From: an uncultured Anaerotignum sp.
GTDB taxonomy: Bacteria; Bacillota; Clostridia; Lachnospirales; Anaerotignaceae
Direction: 5' to 3'
Assembly: GCA_910578425.1 (NCBI GenBank)
Contig: CAJTQX010000001.1
Location: forward strand, 1 to 7,056
Length of the DNA: 7,056 nt
The stretch's first letter is position 1, and each line of letters opens with the position of its first letter. The position numbers and the translations under genes were made by a program. The notes below the pieces were generated by a model. That model saw nothing but the letters and a program-made list of their open reading frames with translations. It did no database searches and was not told the origin of the DNA. Positions 1 through 5,352 of this stretch are shown here, one piece after another.

Positions 1-149
1 CCCGATTGGCGCAAGGCAAAGCCTTGCGCGGGGGAGGGGAAAACCTGAGTATTACATTTTTCTCCGGCACGCGGATGCGTGGCGGCAAATGGGTCAAGGG
101 CTGAAAGCCCTTGTGGGAGTTTGAGGGCAAAGCCCTCAAGGTTTTAAGG
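1..149 (+). repeat. Intergenic modular stem-loop repeat, copy 1 (left end may lie outside window)
   Basis: A chain of perfect or near-perfect hairpins lies upstream of prfB. In order: GCGCAAGG/CCTTGCGC near 8-28, followed by GGGGG; an interrupted stem at 64-85 (CCG.CACGC / GCGTG.CGG); the box GGGTCA at 91-96; CAAGGGC/GCCCTTG at 95-113; TTGAGGGC/GCCCTCAA at 121-139; and the tail AGGTTTTAAGG at 139-149. The same order of modules recurs at 1341-1592 and 6812-7056, which is why I call it a dispersed repeat rather than chance structure. Some hairpins could stop or stabilise transcripts, but none is followed by a clean long T-tract. No open reading frame of credible composition is present. The function and true left boundary are unknown. 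Confidence 0.7.
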
Positions 150-227
150 TTTTGAAGCTTTGAAGTTTTACCGCTTTGCGGTTTAACCAAATATAAAATT
201 TTTATCTTTGAAGGAGATGATTTTGCT
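150..227 (+). promoter_or_regulatory. prfB leader with ribosome binding site; no convincing promoter
   Basis: This stretch holds two TTGAAG direct repeats (152-157 and 160-165), a small hairpin ACCGC/GCGGT (170-182) and an AT-rich block with a -10-like TATAAA at 192-197. No -35-like hexamer sits at a suitable distance from it, so I do not claim a promoter. The ribosome binding site AAGGAG at 211-216 lies 11 bases before the ATG at 228, a slightly long but workable spacing that fixes the prfB start. Confidence 0.45.
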
Positions 228-1332
228 ATGTTCGAATTAGAACAGATCCGTCTGGGCCTTGCGGCATATGACGAAAAATTAGAGGAAATGGGGGCTTCAC
301 TTTGACGTCGCTGGCGCGAAGGAGAAGATAACCGAACTGGAAGAACTTTCCGCTGACCCGGATTTTTGGAACGATTTGGAAAAGAGCCAGAAAACATTGC
401 AGCAGTTGAAAACGCTGAAAACGAAGGTCGGCAGATACGAAGGGCTTGTGACAAAATACGAGGATATCCTGACCCTTATTGAAATGGGTATTGAGGAGCA
501 GGACGACAGCGTATATGAGGAAGTCAGGGAAATGAACGATTCCTTTTTGAAGGAATACGAAGAACTGCACGTTTCCACCATGCTGGACGGGGAATATGAC
601 CGGAACAACGCCATTGTGACTCTCCACGCCGGAACGGGCGGCACAGAGGCGTGCGACTGGACGAATATGCTCTACCGTATGTATACGAAATGGGCGGCGA
701 AGGCTGGCTATGAGGTGGAGCTGCTGGACATGCTGGACGGCGACGAGGCGGGACTGAAATCTGTAACGATACAGATAAACGGCGAAAACGCTTACGGCTA
801 TCTGAAAAGCGAGAAGGGGATTCATCGCCTTGTGCGCGTTTCTCCGTTTGACAGCTCCGGCAGGCGGCATACATCTTTTGCGTCCTGTGACGTTATGCCG
901 GAAATCGAGAACGACAATGAAATTGAGGTTAAGAGCGACGACATTCGCATTGATACCTACCGGGCAAGCGGCGCGGGCGGCCAGCATGTCAATAAAACGT
1001 CCTCTGCAATCCGTATTACACATTTCCCGACAGGGATTGTGGTGCAGTGCCAGGACGAGCGCAGCCAGTTCAGCAATAAGGAACGGGCGTTTAAGATGCT
1101 GAAAAGCAAGCTGCTGGCGTTGAAGATTGAGGAACAGATGCAGAAGCTGGCGGAAATCCGCGGGGACGTGAAGGAGATCGGCTGGGGCAGCCAGATACGG
1201 TCTTATGTTTTCATGCCCTACACGATGGTAAAAGACCACCGGACAAGTGAGGAAACGGGCAATGTGAACGCTGTGATGGACGGGGAAATTGACCAGTTTA
1301 TGGCGGCGTATCTGGCGTGGATTCATAGCTGA
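228..1332 (+). CDS. prfB: Peptide chain release factor 2 (RF2), made by programmed +1 frameshift
   Basis: RF2 recognises UAA and UGA stop codons in the ribosomal A site and triggers release of the finished peptide. The gene is in two frames: 25 codons from the ATG at 228 to CTT at 300-302, then an in-frame TGA (303-305). Reading resumes one base later with GAC at 304 and runs to TGA at 1330-1332, giving 367 residues, close to the family's usual length. The stop-codon discriminating tripeptide Ser-Pro-Phe is at about residues 205-207 (841-849). The catalytic GGQ is at about 250-252 (976-984) within SGAGGQHVNKTSSA. These match the E. coli RF2 numbering as I recall it. The SPF rather than PxT motif rules out RF1. 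The residue at 246 is Ala, as in most bacteria. It stands between repeat copies 1 and 2. A reading that starts at TTG 376 would lose the N-terminal domain. Confidence 0.97.
285..306 (+). promoter_or_regulatory. RF2 programmed +1 frameshift site
   Basis: The sequence reads GAA ATG GGG GCT TCA CTT TGA C. The slippery CTT (300-302) followed by TGA and C is the standard autoregulatory RF2 site: when RF2 is scarce, termination at UGA is slow and the tRNA slips from CUU to UUU, continuing at GAC. The skipped base is T303. A G-run (290-294) upstream takes the place of the usual AGGGGG stimulator, but it is five bases from CTT instead of three. Codon 25 is the slip codon, as in E. coli. The site is seen directly; its efficiency is unknown. 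Confidence 0.95.
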
Positions 1333-1340
1333 GGAAAAGA

Positions 1341-1592
1341 CCTCGGGCTCTGCCCAAACCCGCCCTCTTTCTTGAAAGAAAGAGGGGCAAAGAACTTTAC
1401 TGTCAGCCGCATGAATATGCGGCTGGACTGTTCCCTTCAGGAAATGTTCTTCCGCTATGCTCTGCATGGCGGAAAAAAGGGTCAAGGGGCGCAGAAGCTC
1501 CGGGGTAGCTTCGTTTTGCGCCGACCGGAGCGGAGAAGAAGTCCCTTGCAGGGGATTGGGGACAGAGTTCCCAGGGTTTTTAGGTTTTAAGG
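1341..1592 (+). repeat. Intergenic modular stem-loop repeat, copy 2
   Basis: Nearly the whole 270-base gap between prfB and the pseudouridine synthase gene is stem-loops. In order: GGGC/GCCC at 1345-1355; CCCTCTTTC/GAAAGAGGG at 1363-1386; CAGCCGCAT/ATGCGGCTG at 1404-1425; TTCCGC.ATGC / GCAT.GCGGAA at 1450-1474; the box GGGTCA at 1479-1484; an expanded module with GGCGCAGAAGCT against AGCTTC...TGCGCC at 1488-1522; a CCCTTGCAGGGG block; TGGGGAC/GTTCCCA at 1557-1573; and the tail AGGTTTTAAGG at 1582-1592. Order and orientation agree with copies 1 and 3. The hairpin at 1363-1386 could end or protect the prfB mRNA, but it lacks a T-tract. The 72-codon frame inside the element is not credible as a gene. 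Confidence 0.75.
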
Positions 1593-1602
1593 AGAATCGG
1601 AT

Positions 1603-2574
1603 TTGAAAGAAATCAGGATAACGGAACAAGAGGAAAATCAAAGGCTGGATAAGTTTTTGCTGAAATATATGAACAAAGCCCCAAAGGGTTTTTTGTATAA
1701 AATGCTGCGGAAAAAGCGCATTAAGCTGAACGGCGGCAGGGCGGAGGGCAGTGAGCTGCTCCGCGCCGGAGATACGCTCCAGCTTTACCTTGCGGAGGAG
1801 ACTGTAACGTCTTTTACGGCGGAAAAAACGCTTGCTCCGGCAGAACGCCATTTTGGCATCGTTTATGAAGATGATGATATCCTTGTGGTTTCCAAGCCTG
1901 CGGGGCTTTTGAGTCATCCGGAAAAAAGCACCGACAGGGATACGCTGATCGACCAGATTCTGTATTATCTGCACGAAAAGGGGCAGTATACTCCAAAAGG
2001 GCAGAACGGCTTCACGCCCGCGCTCTGCAACCGGCTTGACCGCAACACCAGCGGCATCGTTGTCGCGGGAAAGACGCTGCGCGGCGTGCAGGCGGCGAAT
2101 GAAACCATCCGAGGGCATGGGCTGGAAAAATATTACCTGACGCTTGTGGCTGGCGAAATTCACGAAGCGGGAGAAATTACCGGCTTTCTGCAAAAAGACG
2201 GGGAGCGGAATCAGGTGCGCCCCGCAAGCCCTGAAACCGGAAGGCGCGCTGTGACAAAGTACCGCCCTGTGCGCTGCGAAAAGGGCTATACCCTGCTGGA
2301 AATACTGCTTGTGACAGGAAAGACTCACCAAATCCGTGCGCATATGCAGGCCATCGGGCATCCCGTTGTGGGTGACAGGAAATATGGCGATGAAAAGGAA
2401 AACCGCAGATTCCGAGAGGATTTCGCGCTTTCCAATCAGTTCCTGCATGCGGGCAGAATCATCTGGCGCAGACCGGAAGGCGCGCTGGGCTATCTGGCAG
2501 GAAGGGAAATGACGGCACCCTTGCCGAAAACGCTGCAGGCTGTCTGCGGCGGTATTTTTGGCGGGGAAACATAA
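1603..2574 (+). CDS. RluA-family 23S rRNA pseudouridine synthase with S4 domain (RluC/RluD-like)
   Basis: Enzymes of this family isomerise specific uridines in rRNA (some in tRNA) to pseudouridine. The 323-residue product has an N-terminal S4 RNA-binding domain (about residues 12-66, containing RLDKFL and KRIKLNG). The catalytic domain follows, with NRLDRNTSG at 143-151; Asp146 in this RLDR motif is the expected nucleophile. The later family motif TGKTHQIRAHM is at 238-248, followed by GHPVVGDRKYG. The S4 domain and length fit the RluC/RluD branch, which modifies 23S rRNA, but the target uridines cannot be read from sequence. Translation starts at TTG 1603, chosen because AAGGAG (1589-1594) lies eight bases upstream and no ATG is nearby. 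The gene is followed after 21 bases by the nucleotidyltransferase gene, so the two are probably co-transcribed. Confidence 0.93.
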   Translation: MKEIRITEQEENQRLDKFLLKYMNKAPKGFLYKMLRKKRIKLNGGRAEGSELLRAGDTLQLYLAEETVTSFTAEKTLAPAERHFGIVYEDDDILVVSKPAGLLSHPEKSTDRDTLIDQILYYLHEKGQYTPKGQNGFTPALCNRLDRNTSGIVVAGKTLRGVQAANETIRGHGLEKYYLTLVAGEIHEAGEITGFLQKDGERNQVRPASPETGRRAVTKYRPVRCEKGYTLLEILLVTGKTHQIRAHMQAIGHPVVGDRKYGDEKENRRFREDFALSNQFLHAGRIIWRRPEGALGYLAGREMTAPLPKTLQAVCGGIFGGET

Positions 2575-2595
2575 CAGTACCGAGGAGGAGAGAAG

Positions 2596-3351
2596 ATGAA
2601 AGCCATCATCTTGGCAGCGGGCTATGCGACAAGGCTTTATCCCCTGACGCGGAATAAGGCAAAGGCTCTGCTTCCAATCGGCGGAAAGCCGATGATAGAC
2701 TATATTGTGGAACAGATGGATACAGTCGCGGAGCTGGACGAAATCTACGTTGTAACAAACAGCCGTTTTGCTGCGCAGTTTCGGGAATGGGCGGCGCAGG
2801 CGCAGAGCCGTCTGCCGATTTCCATACTGGACGATGGTACGACGAGCGATGAAAACCGGCGGGGCGCGATTGGCGATATTTCTTTTGTGATCAACGAAAA
2901 GCAGATTGACGATGAGCTGATGGTGGTCGCTGGGGACAATTTTTTCACATACTCTCTCCGGGACTATGTGGCGTATTTCCGCGAAAAGGACTGCGACTGC
3001 GTTTGTGTGAAAGAATGGACCGATGAAAAAACGCTTTCCCAGTTCGGCATTGCTCTGCTGGATCAGGATGGGCGTGTGCTGGACATTGAGGAGAAGCCGG
3101 AACGGCCAAAGTCAAATATGGCGGTGTTCGCGGCGTATCTTTACAGGCAGGATACTGTGCCTCTGTTTGCGGAATACCTTGCGGCGGGCAACAAGCCGGA
3201 CGCGCCGGGGAATTTCCCTGCATGGCTTTACCGCCGGAAAGAGGTTTATGCGTATGTATTTGAGGGCGAATGTTACGACATCGGCACGCCGGAAAGCTAT
3301 GAGGAAGTACAGCGGCTGATGGTGGAGGGGAAATTACTTCCGCAGAAATAA
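2596..3351 (+). CDS. Sugar-phosphate nucleotidyltransferase (RmlA/GlmU-type NTP transferase fold)
   Basis: This enzyme class transfers a nucleotide from an NTP to a sugar-1-phosphate or similar phosphorylated compound, releasing pyrophosphate. The 251-residue protein starts with LAAGYATRLYPLTR (6-19), the nucleotide-binding loop, and has Lys23 in KALLPIGGKP. Further motifs are VVAGDNF with Asp114, EEKP (165-168) and YDIGTPESY with Asp228. Asp114 and Asp228 sit where metal-binding aspartates occur in RmlA-type enzymes. The loop reads GYATR instead of the classical GxGTR, a variant I recall from other bacterial members. There is no second (hexapeptide or CBS) domain. AGGAGG at 2583-2588, seven bases before ATG, sets the start. 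It is the last gene of a two-gene unit with the pseudouridine synthase, and no sugar biosynthesis genes adjoin it. The substrate (glucose-, mannose- or choline-phosphate-like) is unknown. Confidence 0.88.
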   Translation: MKAIILAAGYATRLYPLTRNKAKALLPIGGKPMIDYIVEQMDTVAELDEIYVVTNSRFAAQFREWAAQAQSRLPISILDDGTTSDENRRGAIGDISFVINEKQIDDELMVVAGDNFFTYSLRDYVAYFREKDCDCVCVKEWTDEKTLSQFGIALLDQDGRVLDIEEKPERPKSNMAVFAAYLYRQDTVPLFAEYLAAGNKPDAPGNFPAWLYRRKEVYAYVFEGECYDIGTPESYEEVQRLMVEGKLLPQK

Positions 3352-3364
3352 GGAGCCATAAAGG

Positions 3365-3395
3365 ATACCTTGTCAGACTGACAGGGTATTTTTTT
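3365..3395 (+). terminator. Intrinsic terminator after the nucleotidyltransferase gene
   Basis: An 11-bp stem, ATACCTTGTCA pairing with TGACAGGGTAT around the loop GAC (3376-3378), includes one T-G wobble. It is followed by a run of seven T (3389-3395). It lies 13 bases after the stop codon and closes the two-gene operon before the convergent sigma-factor gene. Confidence 0.92.
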
Positions 3396-3418
3396 GCGCA
3401 GAGAGTGCTGGGAAGTGT

Positions 3419-3455
3419 ATAAAAAGGGCCGGAAAATGTCGGTTTCCAGCCTTTT
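3419..3455 (-). terminator. Intrinsic terminator for the sigma-factor gene (minus strand)
   Basis: Read on the minus strand, AAAAGGCTGGAAA pairs with TTTCCGG-CCC-TTTT across a short loop, with one bulged C and one T-G pair, and ends in TTTTT (3425-3421). It begins about 20 bases beyond the sigma-factor stop. On the plus strand the stem is followed by only four T, so any action as a bidirectional terminator would be weak. Confidence 0.8.
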
Positions 3456-3475
3456 GCGATGTAATGCCGTTTCGA

Positions 3476-4333
3476 TTATGGTTCTGTTACAGACGAAAGC
3501 GCGGAGGATTGGAGAAATTCCTGAATAAAACGCCGAGTCCGTTCGGGAGATTCATATGCCTTGCAGAAAGCAAACTGCGCGGAAAGTCCGTCGATTTCCT
3601 CCATGGCATTTTTGCATTCCAGCATTTTTTCCTTTGGCAGTTCCGACGCGTCTGCAAAATCCAGATGTGCAGGGTTCAGACGATGGCTTTGTATGGCGTA
3701 ATTCAGCCGGTTTTTGCAGCGGCATTTTCCGCTGCCGTATTCGCCGCAGTAGGCGGAAAGGAAATCTGCCATTTTCCGGCGGATACGGGAAAGACGCTGA
3801 CGGTAGGCCTCCGGCGTGATGCCAAGGATTTCCCCGGCAATGCGGCTGTCAACGCCGAACATTGTACCAAGTATGAAGATACAGCGGCTTTCCGCGTCCA
3901 GACATTGCAGCATGACGTTTGTGCAGGAGAGCTTCAGTTCTTCAGCAAGCAGTTCTTTTTCTACACCCTGTGTCATATCAGGGATTCCGTCAAGCGGGGC
4001 GTTGACGATGTCTGCCGCGTAAAAATCAAAGCTCAAAGGTCTTTGGGCAAACATATGTTTTTTGTAGGGAATCAGTGTATTTACCGCAATGCGGAACACC
4101 CATGTAGAAAAAGCGCATTCCTTGCGGAAAGACGGAAGGCTTGTCATTACCTTCAAAAGGATATCCTGCGCGGCATCCTCCGCATCGGGGAATGTGCCGA
4201 GCATACGCAGAGAAAGGCTGAATACCTGTCCCTGCACGCCGGCAAGCAGTTCTTCCATTGCAGCTTTATCCCCGGCGGCGGCTCTGTCGGCCAGAGCAAA
4301 AATCAATTCGTTCTTATTCATGTTGTTTTCCAT
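3476..4333 (-). CDS. ECF-type sigma-70 family RNA polymerase sigma factor with Cys-containing C-terminal extension
   Basis: This is a group IV (ECF-like) sigma factor, which directs RNA polymerase to a small set of stress- or signal-responsive promoters. Region 2 spans about residues 29-92, with DAEDAAQDILLKV for core binding and FSTWVFRIAVNTL for -10 recognition. Region 4 spans about 131-192, with the helix-turn-helix GVDSRIAGEILGITPEAYRQR followed by RLSRIRRK. A tail of about 93 residues (193-285) is not part of the usual two-domain ECF core of roughly 170-200 residues. It begins CGEYGSGKCRCKNRL (Cys196, 204, 206) and has Cys240 and Cys257. The start at ATG 4333-4331 has AGGAGG eight bases upstream; MNKNEL, four codons in, is the alternative. 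No anti-sigma gene is adjacent: neighbours are a convergent nucleotidyltransferase and a divergent cyclase-family gene. A matching ECF promoter lies immediately upstream. The signal sensed is unknown. Confidence 0.9.
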   Translation of the reverse strand: MENNMNKNELIFALADRAAAGDKAAMEELLAGVQGQVFSLSLRMLGTFPDAEDAAQDILLKVMTSLPSFRKECAFSTWVFRIAVNTLIPYKKHMFAQRPLSFDFYAADIVNAPLDGIPDMTQGVEKELLAEELKLSCTNVMLQCLDAESRCIFILGTMFGVDSRIAGEILGITPEAYRQRLSRIRRKMADFLSAYCGEYGSGKCRCKNRLNYAIQSHRLNPAHLDFADASELPKEKMLECKNAMEEIDGLSAQFAFCKAYESPERTRRFIQEFLQSSALSSVTEP

Positions 4334-4353
4334 AGTTTCGACCTCCTTATATC

Positions 4354-4402
4354 ATTAGACAAGGAAACGGGGGTTTTGTGACAGAAAAGTTTTTTTTATT
4401 TT
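4354..4402 (-). promoter_or_regulatory. Probable ECF-type promoter of the sigma-factor gene, with upstream A-tract
   Basis: On the minus strand, TGTCAC (4383-4378) and TGTCTAAT (starting at 4361) are separated by 16 bases. They resemble the TGTAAC / CGTCTAAT type of ECF promoter known from Gram-positive bacteria. An A-rich tract (AAAATAAAAAAAAC, 4402-4389) sits just upstream of the -35 where an UP element would act. Transcription would start near 4350, leaving a very short leader that begins at the ribosome binding site (4347-4342). This suggests that the sigma factor activates its own gene; that part is inference. Confidence 0.6.
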
Positions 4403-4447
4403 ATGGCGTGCGGAAAGGAAAAACAAGGGCTATTTTCCACACGGGGG

Positions 4448-4476
4448 TTACGGAACAGGGCTATGTATGGTATACT
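4448..4476 (+). promoter_or_regulatory. Candidate promoter for the cyclase-family gene (weak -35)
   Basis: TATACT at 4471-4476 is a good -10 hexamer, 50 bases before the start codon. The position 17 bases upstream (4448-4453) reads TTACGG, a poor match to TTGACA, so recognition may depend on an activator. The rest of the divergent gap (4403-4447) shows no other clear signal. Confidence 0.4.
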
Positions 4477-4525
4477 GTTTGTGGTAAAAAGAGGAGGACG
4501 GCAACGCCCAGAAAGGAGCGGGAAC

Positions 4526-5260
4526 ATGGAAAACAGGAAACTTTGGGAGCAATACGCGGAATGGAAAAAGGAATATCGCTGGGTCGATCTGACAAGAGAG
4601 CTTTCTGTAGAAACAGACCATTGGTCAGGCTTTCCGGCGATGGAGGTGGAGGTGCCTTATGATTATCCGGCGGGCTTTTTCGCGCACAGATATTCTCTGG
4701 TGAGCCAATACGGCACGCATGTTGACGCGCCCTGCCATTTTGTGCAGGGAACGCGGACGCTCGACCAGATTACGCCGGAGGAAATGGTGCTGCCGCTCTG
4801 TGTGATTGACGTGGCGGAGCAGGCTGCCGCAAACCCTGATTTTATATGTGGTACGGCGGAAATACTGGCGTGGGAAGAAAAATACGGCAGGATACCGGAC
4901 GGGGCGTTTGTGGCAATGCGTACAGATTGGAGCAGGCGTGCGGATATGGACAATGTGGGAGAGGACGGCGTGAAGCATTTCCCGGGCTGGGGCATGGACG
5001 CGCTGAAATTTCTTATTGAGGAGAGGAACGTTGCGGCGTTCGGGCATGAGCCGAAGGATACGGATGCGGGCATAGAATCCGCGGTAAATGGGTATGCTGG
5101 GGAATATTACCTGTTGGAACAGGACCGTTATCAAATTGAGATGCTGTGCAACCTCGACCAGCTGCCGGCCGTTGGCGCGCTGATTTTCTGTGGCTTTCCC
5201 AAAGCAAAGGGCAGCCCGGGATTTACGGCAAGATGCCTCGCACTCTGCCCGAAGGCGTGA
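4526..5260 (+). CDS. Cyclase-family metal-dependent hydrolase (kynurenine formamidase / isatin hydrolase superfamily)
   Basis: Members of this superfamily are cytosolic metalloenzymes that hydrolyse amides or cyclic lactams such as N-formylkynurenine and isatin. The 244-residue product has the expected opening (VDLTRELSVETDHWSGFP, 20-37), the metal motif QYGTHVDAPCHF (61-72) and the C-terminal block IEMLCNLDQLPAVGALIF. His65, Asp67, His71 and Glu195 are in their usual places. Compared with kynurenine formamidase as I remember it, the first motif His is Gln61 and a second-site His aligns with Glu183, so a kynB assignment is not justified. The start is ATG 4526, with AAAGGAG (4512-4518) seven bases upstream; the upstream in-frame ATG at 4403 lacks a ribosome binding site and precedes the likely promoter. 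No tryptophan-degradation genes adjoin. pepD follows after 92 bases. Confidence 0.85.
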   Translation: MENRKLWEQYAEWKKEYRWVDLTRELSVETDHWSGFPAMEVEVPYDYPAGFFAHRYSLVSQYGTHVDAPCHFVQGTRTLDQITPEEMVLPLCVIDVAEQAAANPDFICGTAEILAWEEKYGRIPDGAFVAMRTDWSRRADMDNVGEDGVKHFPGWGMDALKFLIEERNVAAFGHEPKDTDAGIESAVNGYAGEYYLLEQDRYQIEMLCNLDQLPAVGALIFCGFPKAKGSPGFTARCLALCPKA

Positions 5261-5275
5261 TTTTGCAGGAAATTT

Positions 5276-5304
5276 CTGCCTGCCGTATCCCATGCGGCAG
5301 GCAG
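5276..5304 (+). promoter_or_regulatory. Strong intergenic hairpin after the cyclase-family gene
   Basis: CTGCCTGCCG (5276-5285) pairs perfectly with CGGCAGGCAG (5295-5304), and T-G and A-T pairs extend the stem toward a small loop. It lies 16 bases after the cyclase stop and has no T-tract of its own. It may stabilise the upstream message or pause polymerase ahead of the second hairpin at 5311-5340. Confidence 0.6.
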
Positions 5305-5310
5305 TCAGAT

Positions 5311-5340
5311 AAAAGAGGGGCGCGCCCCAAGTTCTTTTTT
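5311..5340 (+). terminator. Terminator-like hairpin and T-tract abutting the pepD ribosome binding site
   Basis: The palindrome GGGGCGCGCCCC (5317-5328, four-pair stem with CGCG loop) is flanked by AAAAGA and TCTTTT, which can extend the stem around a bulge. Six T follow (5335-5340). The pepD ribosome binding site AGGAGG starts at the very next base (5341). It could end cyclase transcripts or attenuate entry into pepD; the short stem makes full termination uncertain. Confidence 0.5.
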
Positions 5341-5352
5341 AGGAGGATAAAC

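Noticed and set aside
150..165. TTGAAG direct repeats as a CRISPR or iteron array
   Set aside because: Only two six-base copies eight bases apart; too short and too few.
303..305. In-frame TGA in prfB taken as a pseudogene or sequencing error
   Set aside because: CTT-TGA-C at codons 25-26 is the standard RF2 autoregulatory frameshift, and the rest of the protein is intact with SPF and GGQ motifs.
376..1332. prfB starting at TTG 376
   Set aside because: No ribosome binding site precedes it and it would remove the N-terminal part encoded across the frameshift.
1372..1590. 72-codon frame between prfB and the pseudouridine synthase gene
   Set aside because: It lies wholly within repeat copy 2, is made of hairpin sequence, and has no ribosome binding site or recognisable motif.
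226..2448. A 740-codon open frame on the minus strand
   Set aside because: It is antisense to prfB, repeat copy 2 and the pseudouridine synthase, both genes being strongly conserved families. The translation shows no recognisable domain; the lack of stops follows from the codon use of the plus-strand genes.
3464..4381. 305-codon plus-strand frame opposite the sigma factor
   Set aside because: The minus strand encodes clear sigma region 2 and 4 motifs with a good ribosome binding site, promoter and terminator; the plus frame has none.
4403..4525. Longer N-terminus for the cyclase-family protein from ATG 4403
   Set aside because: No ribosome binding site, and the likely -10 (4471-4476) lies downstream of it; ATG 4526 has AAAGGAG at proper spacing and starts at the family's usual N-terminus.
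5317..5328. GGGGCGCGCCCC as a specific operator
   Set aside because: A single self-complementary GC palindrome next to a T-tract is explained more simply as a terminator-like stem; there is no second copy to support a binding site.
5146..5352. 69-codon N-terminal extension of pepD
   Set aside because: It overlaps the cyclase gene and the hairpins; from ATG 5353 the length and residue spacing already match the family.
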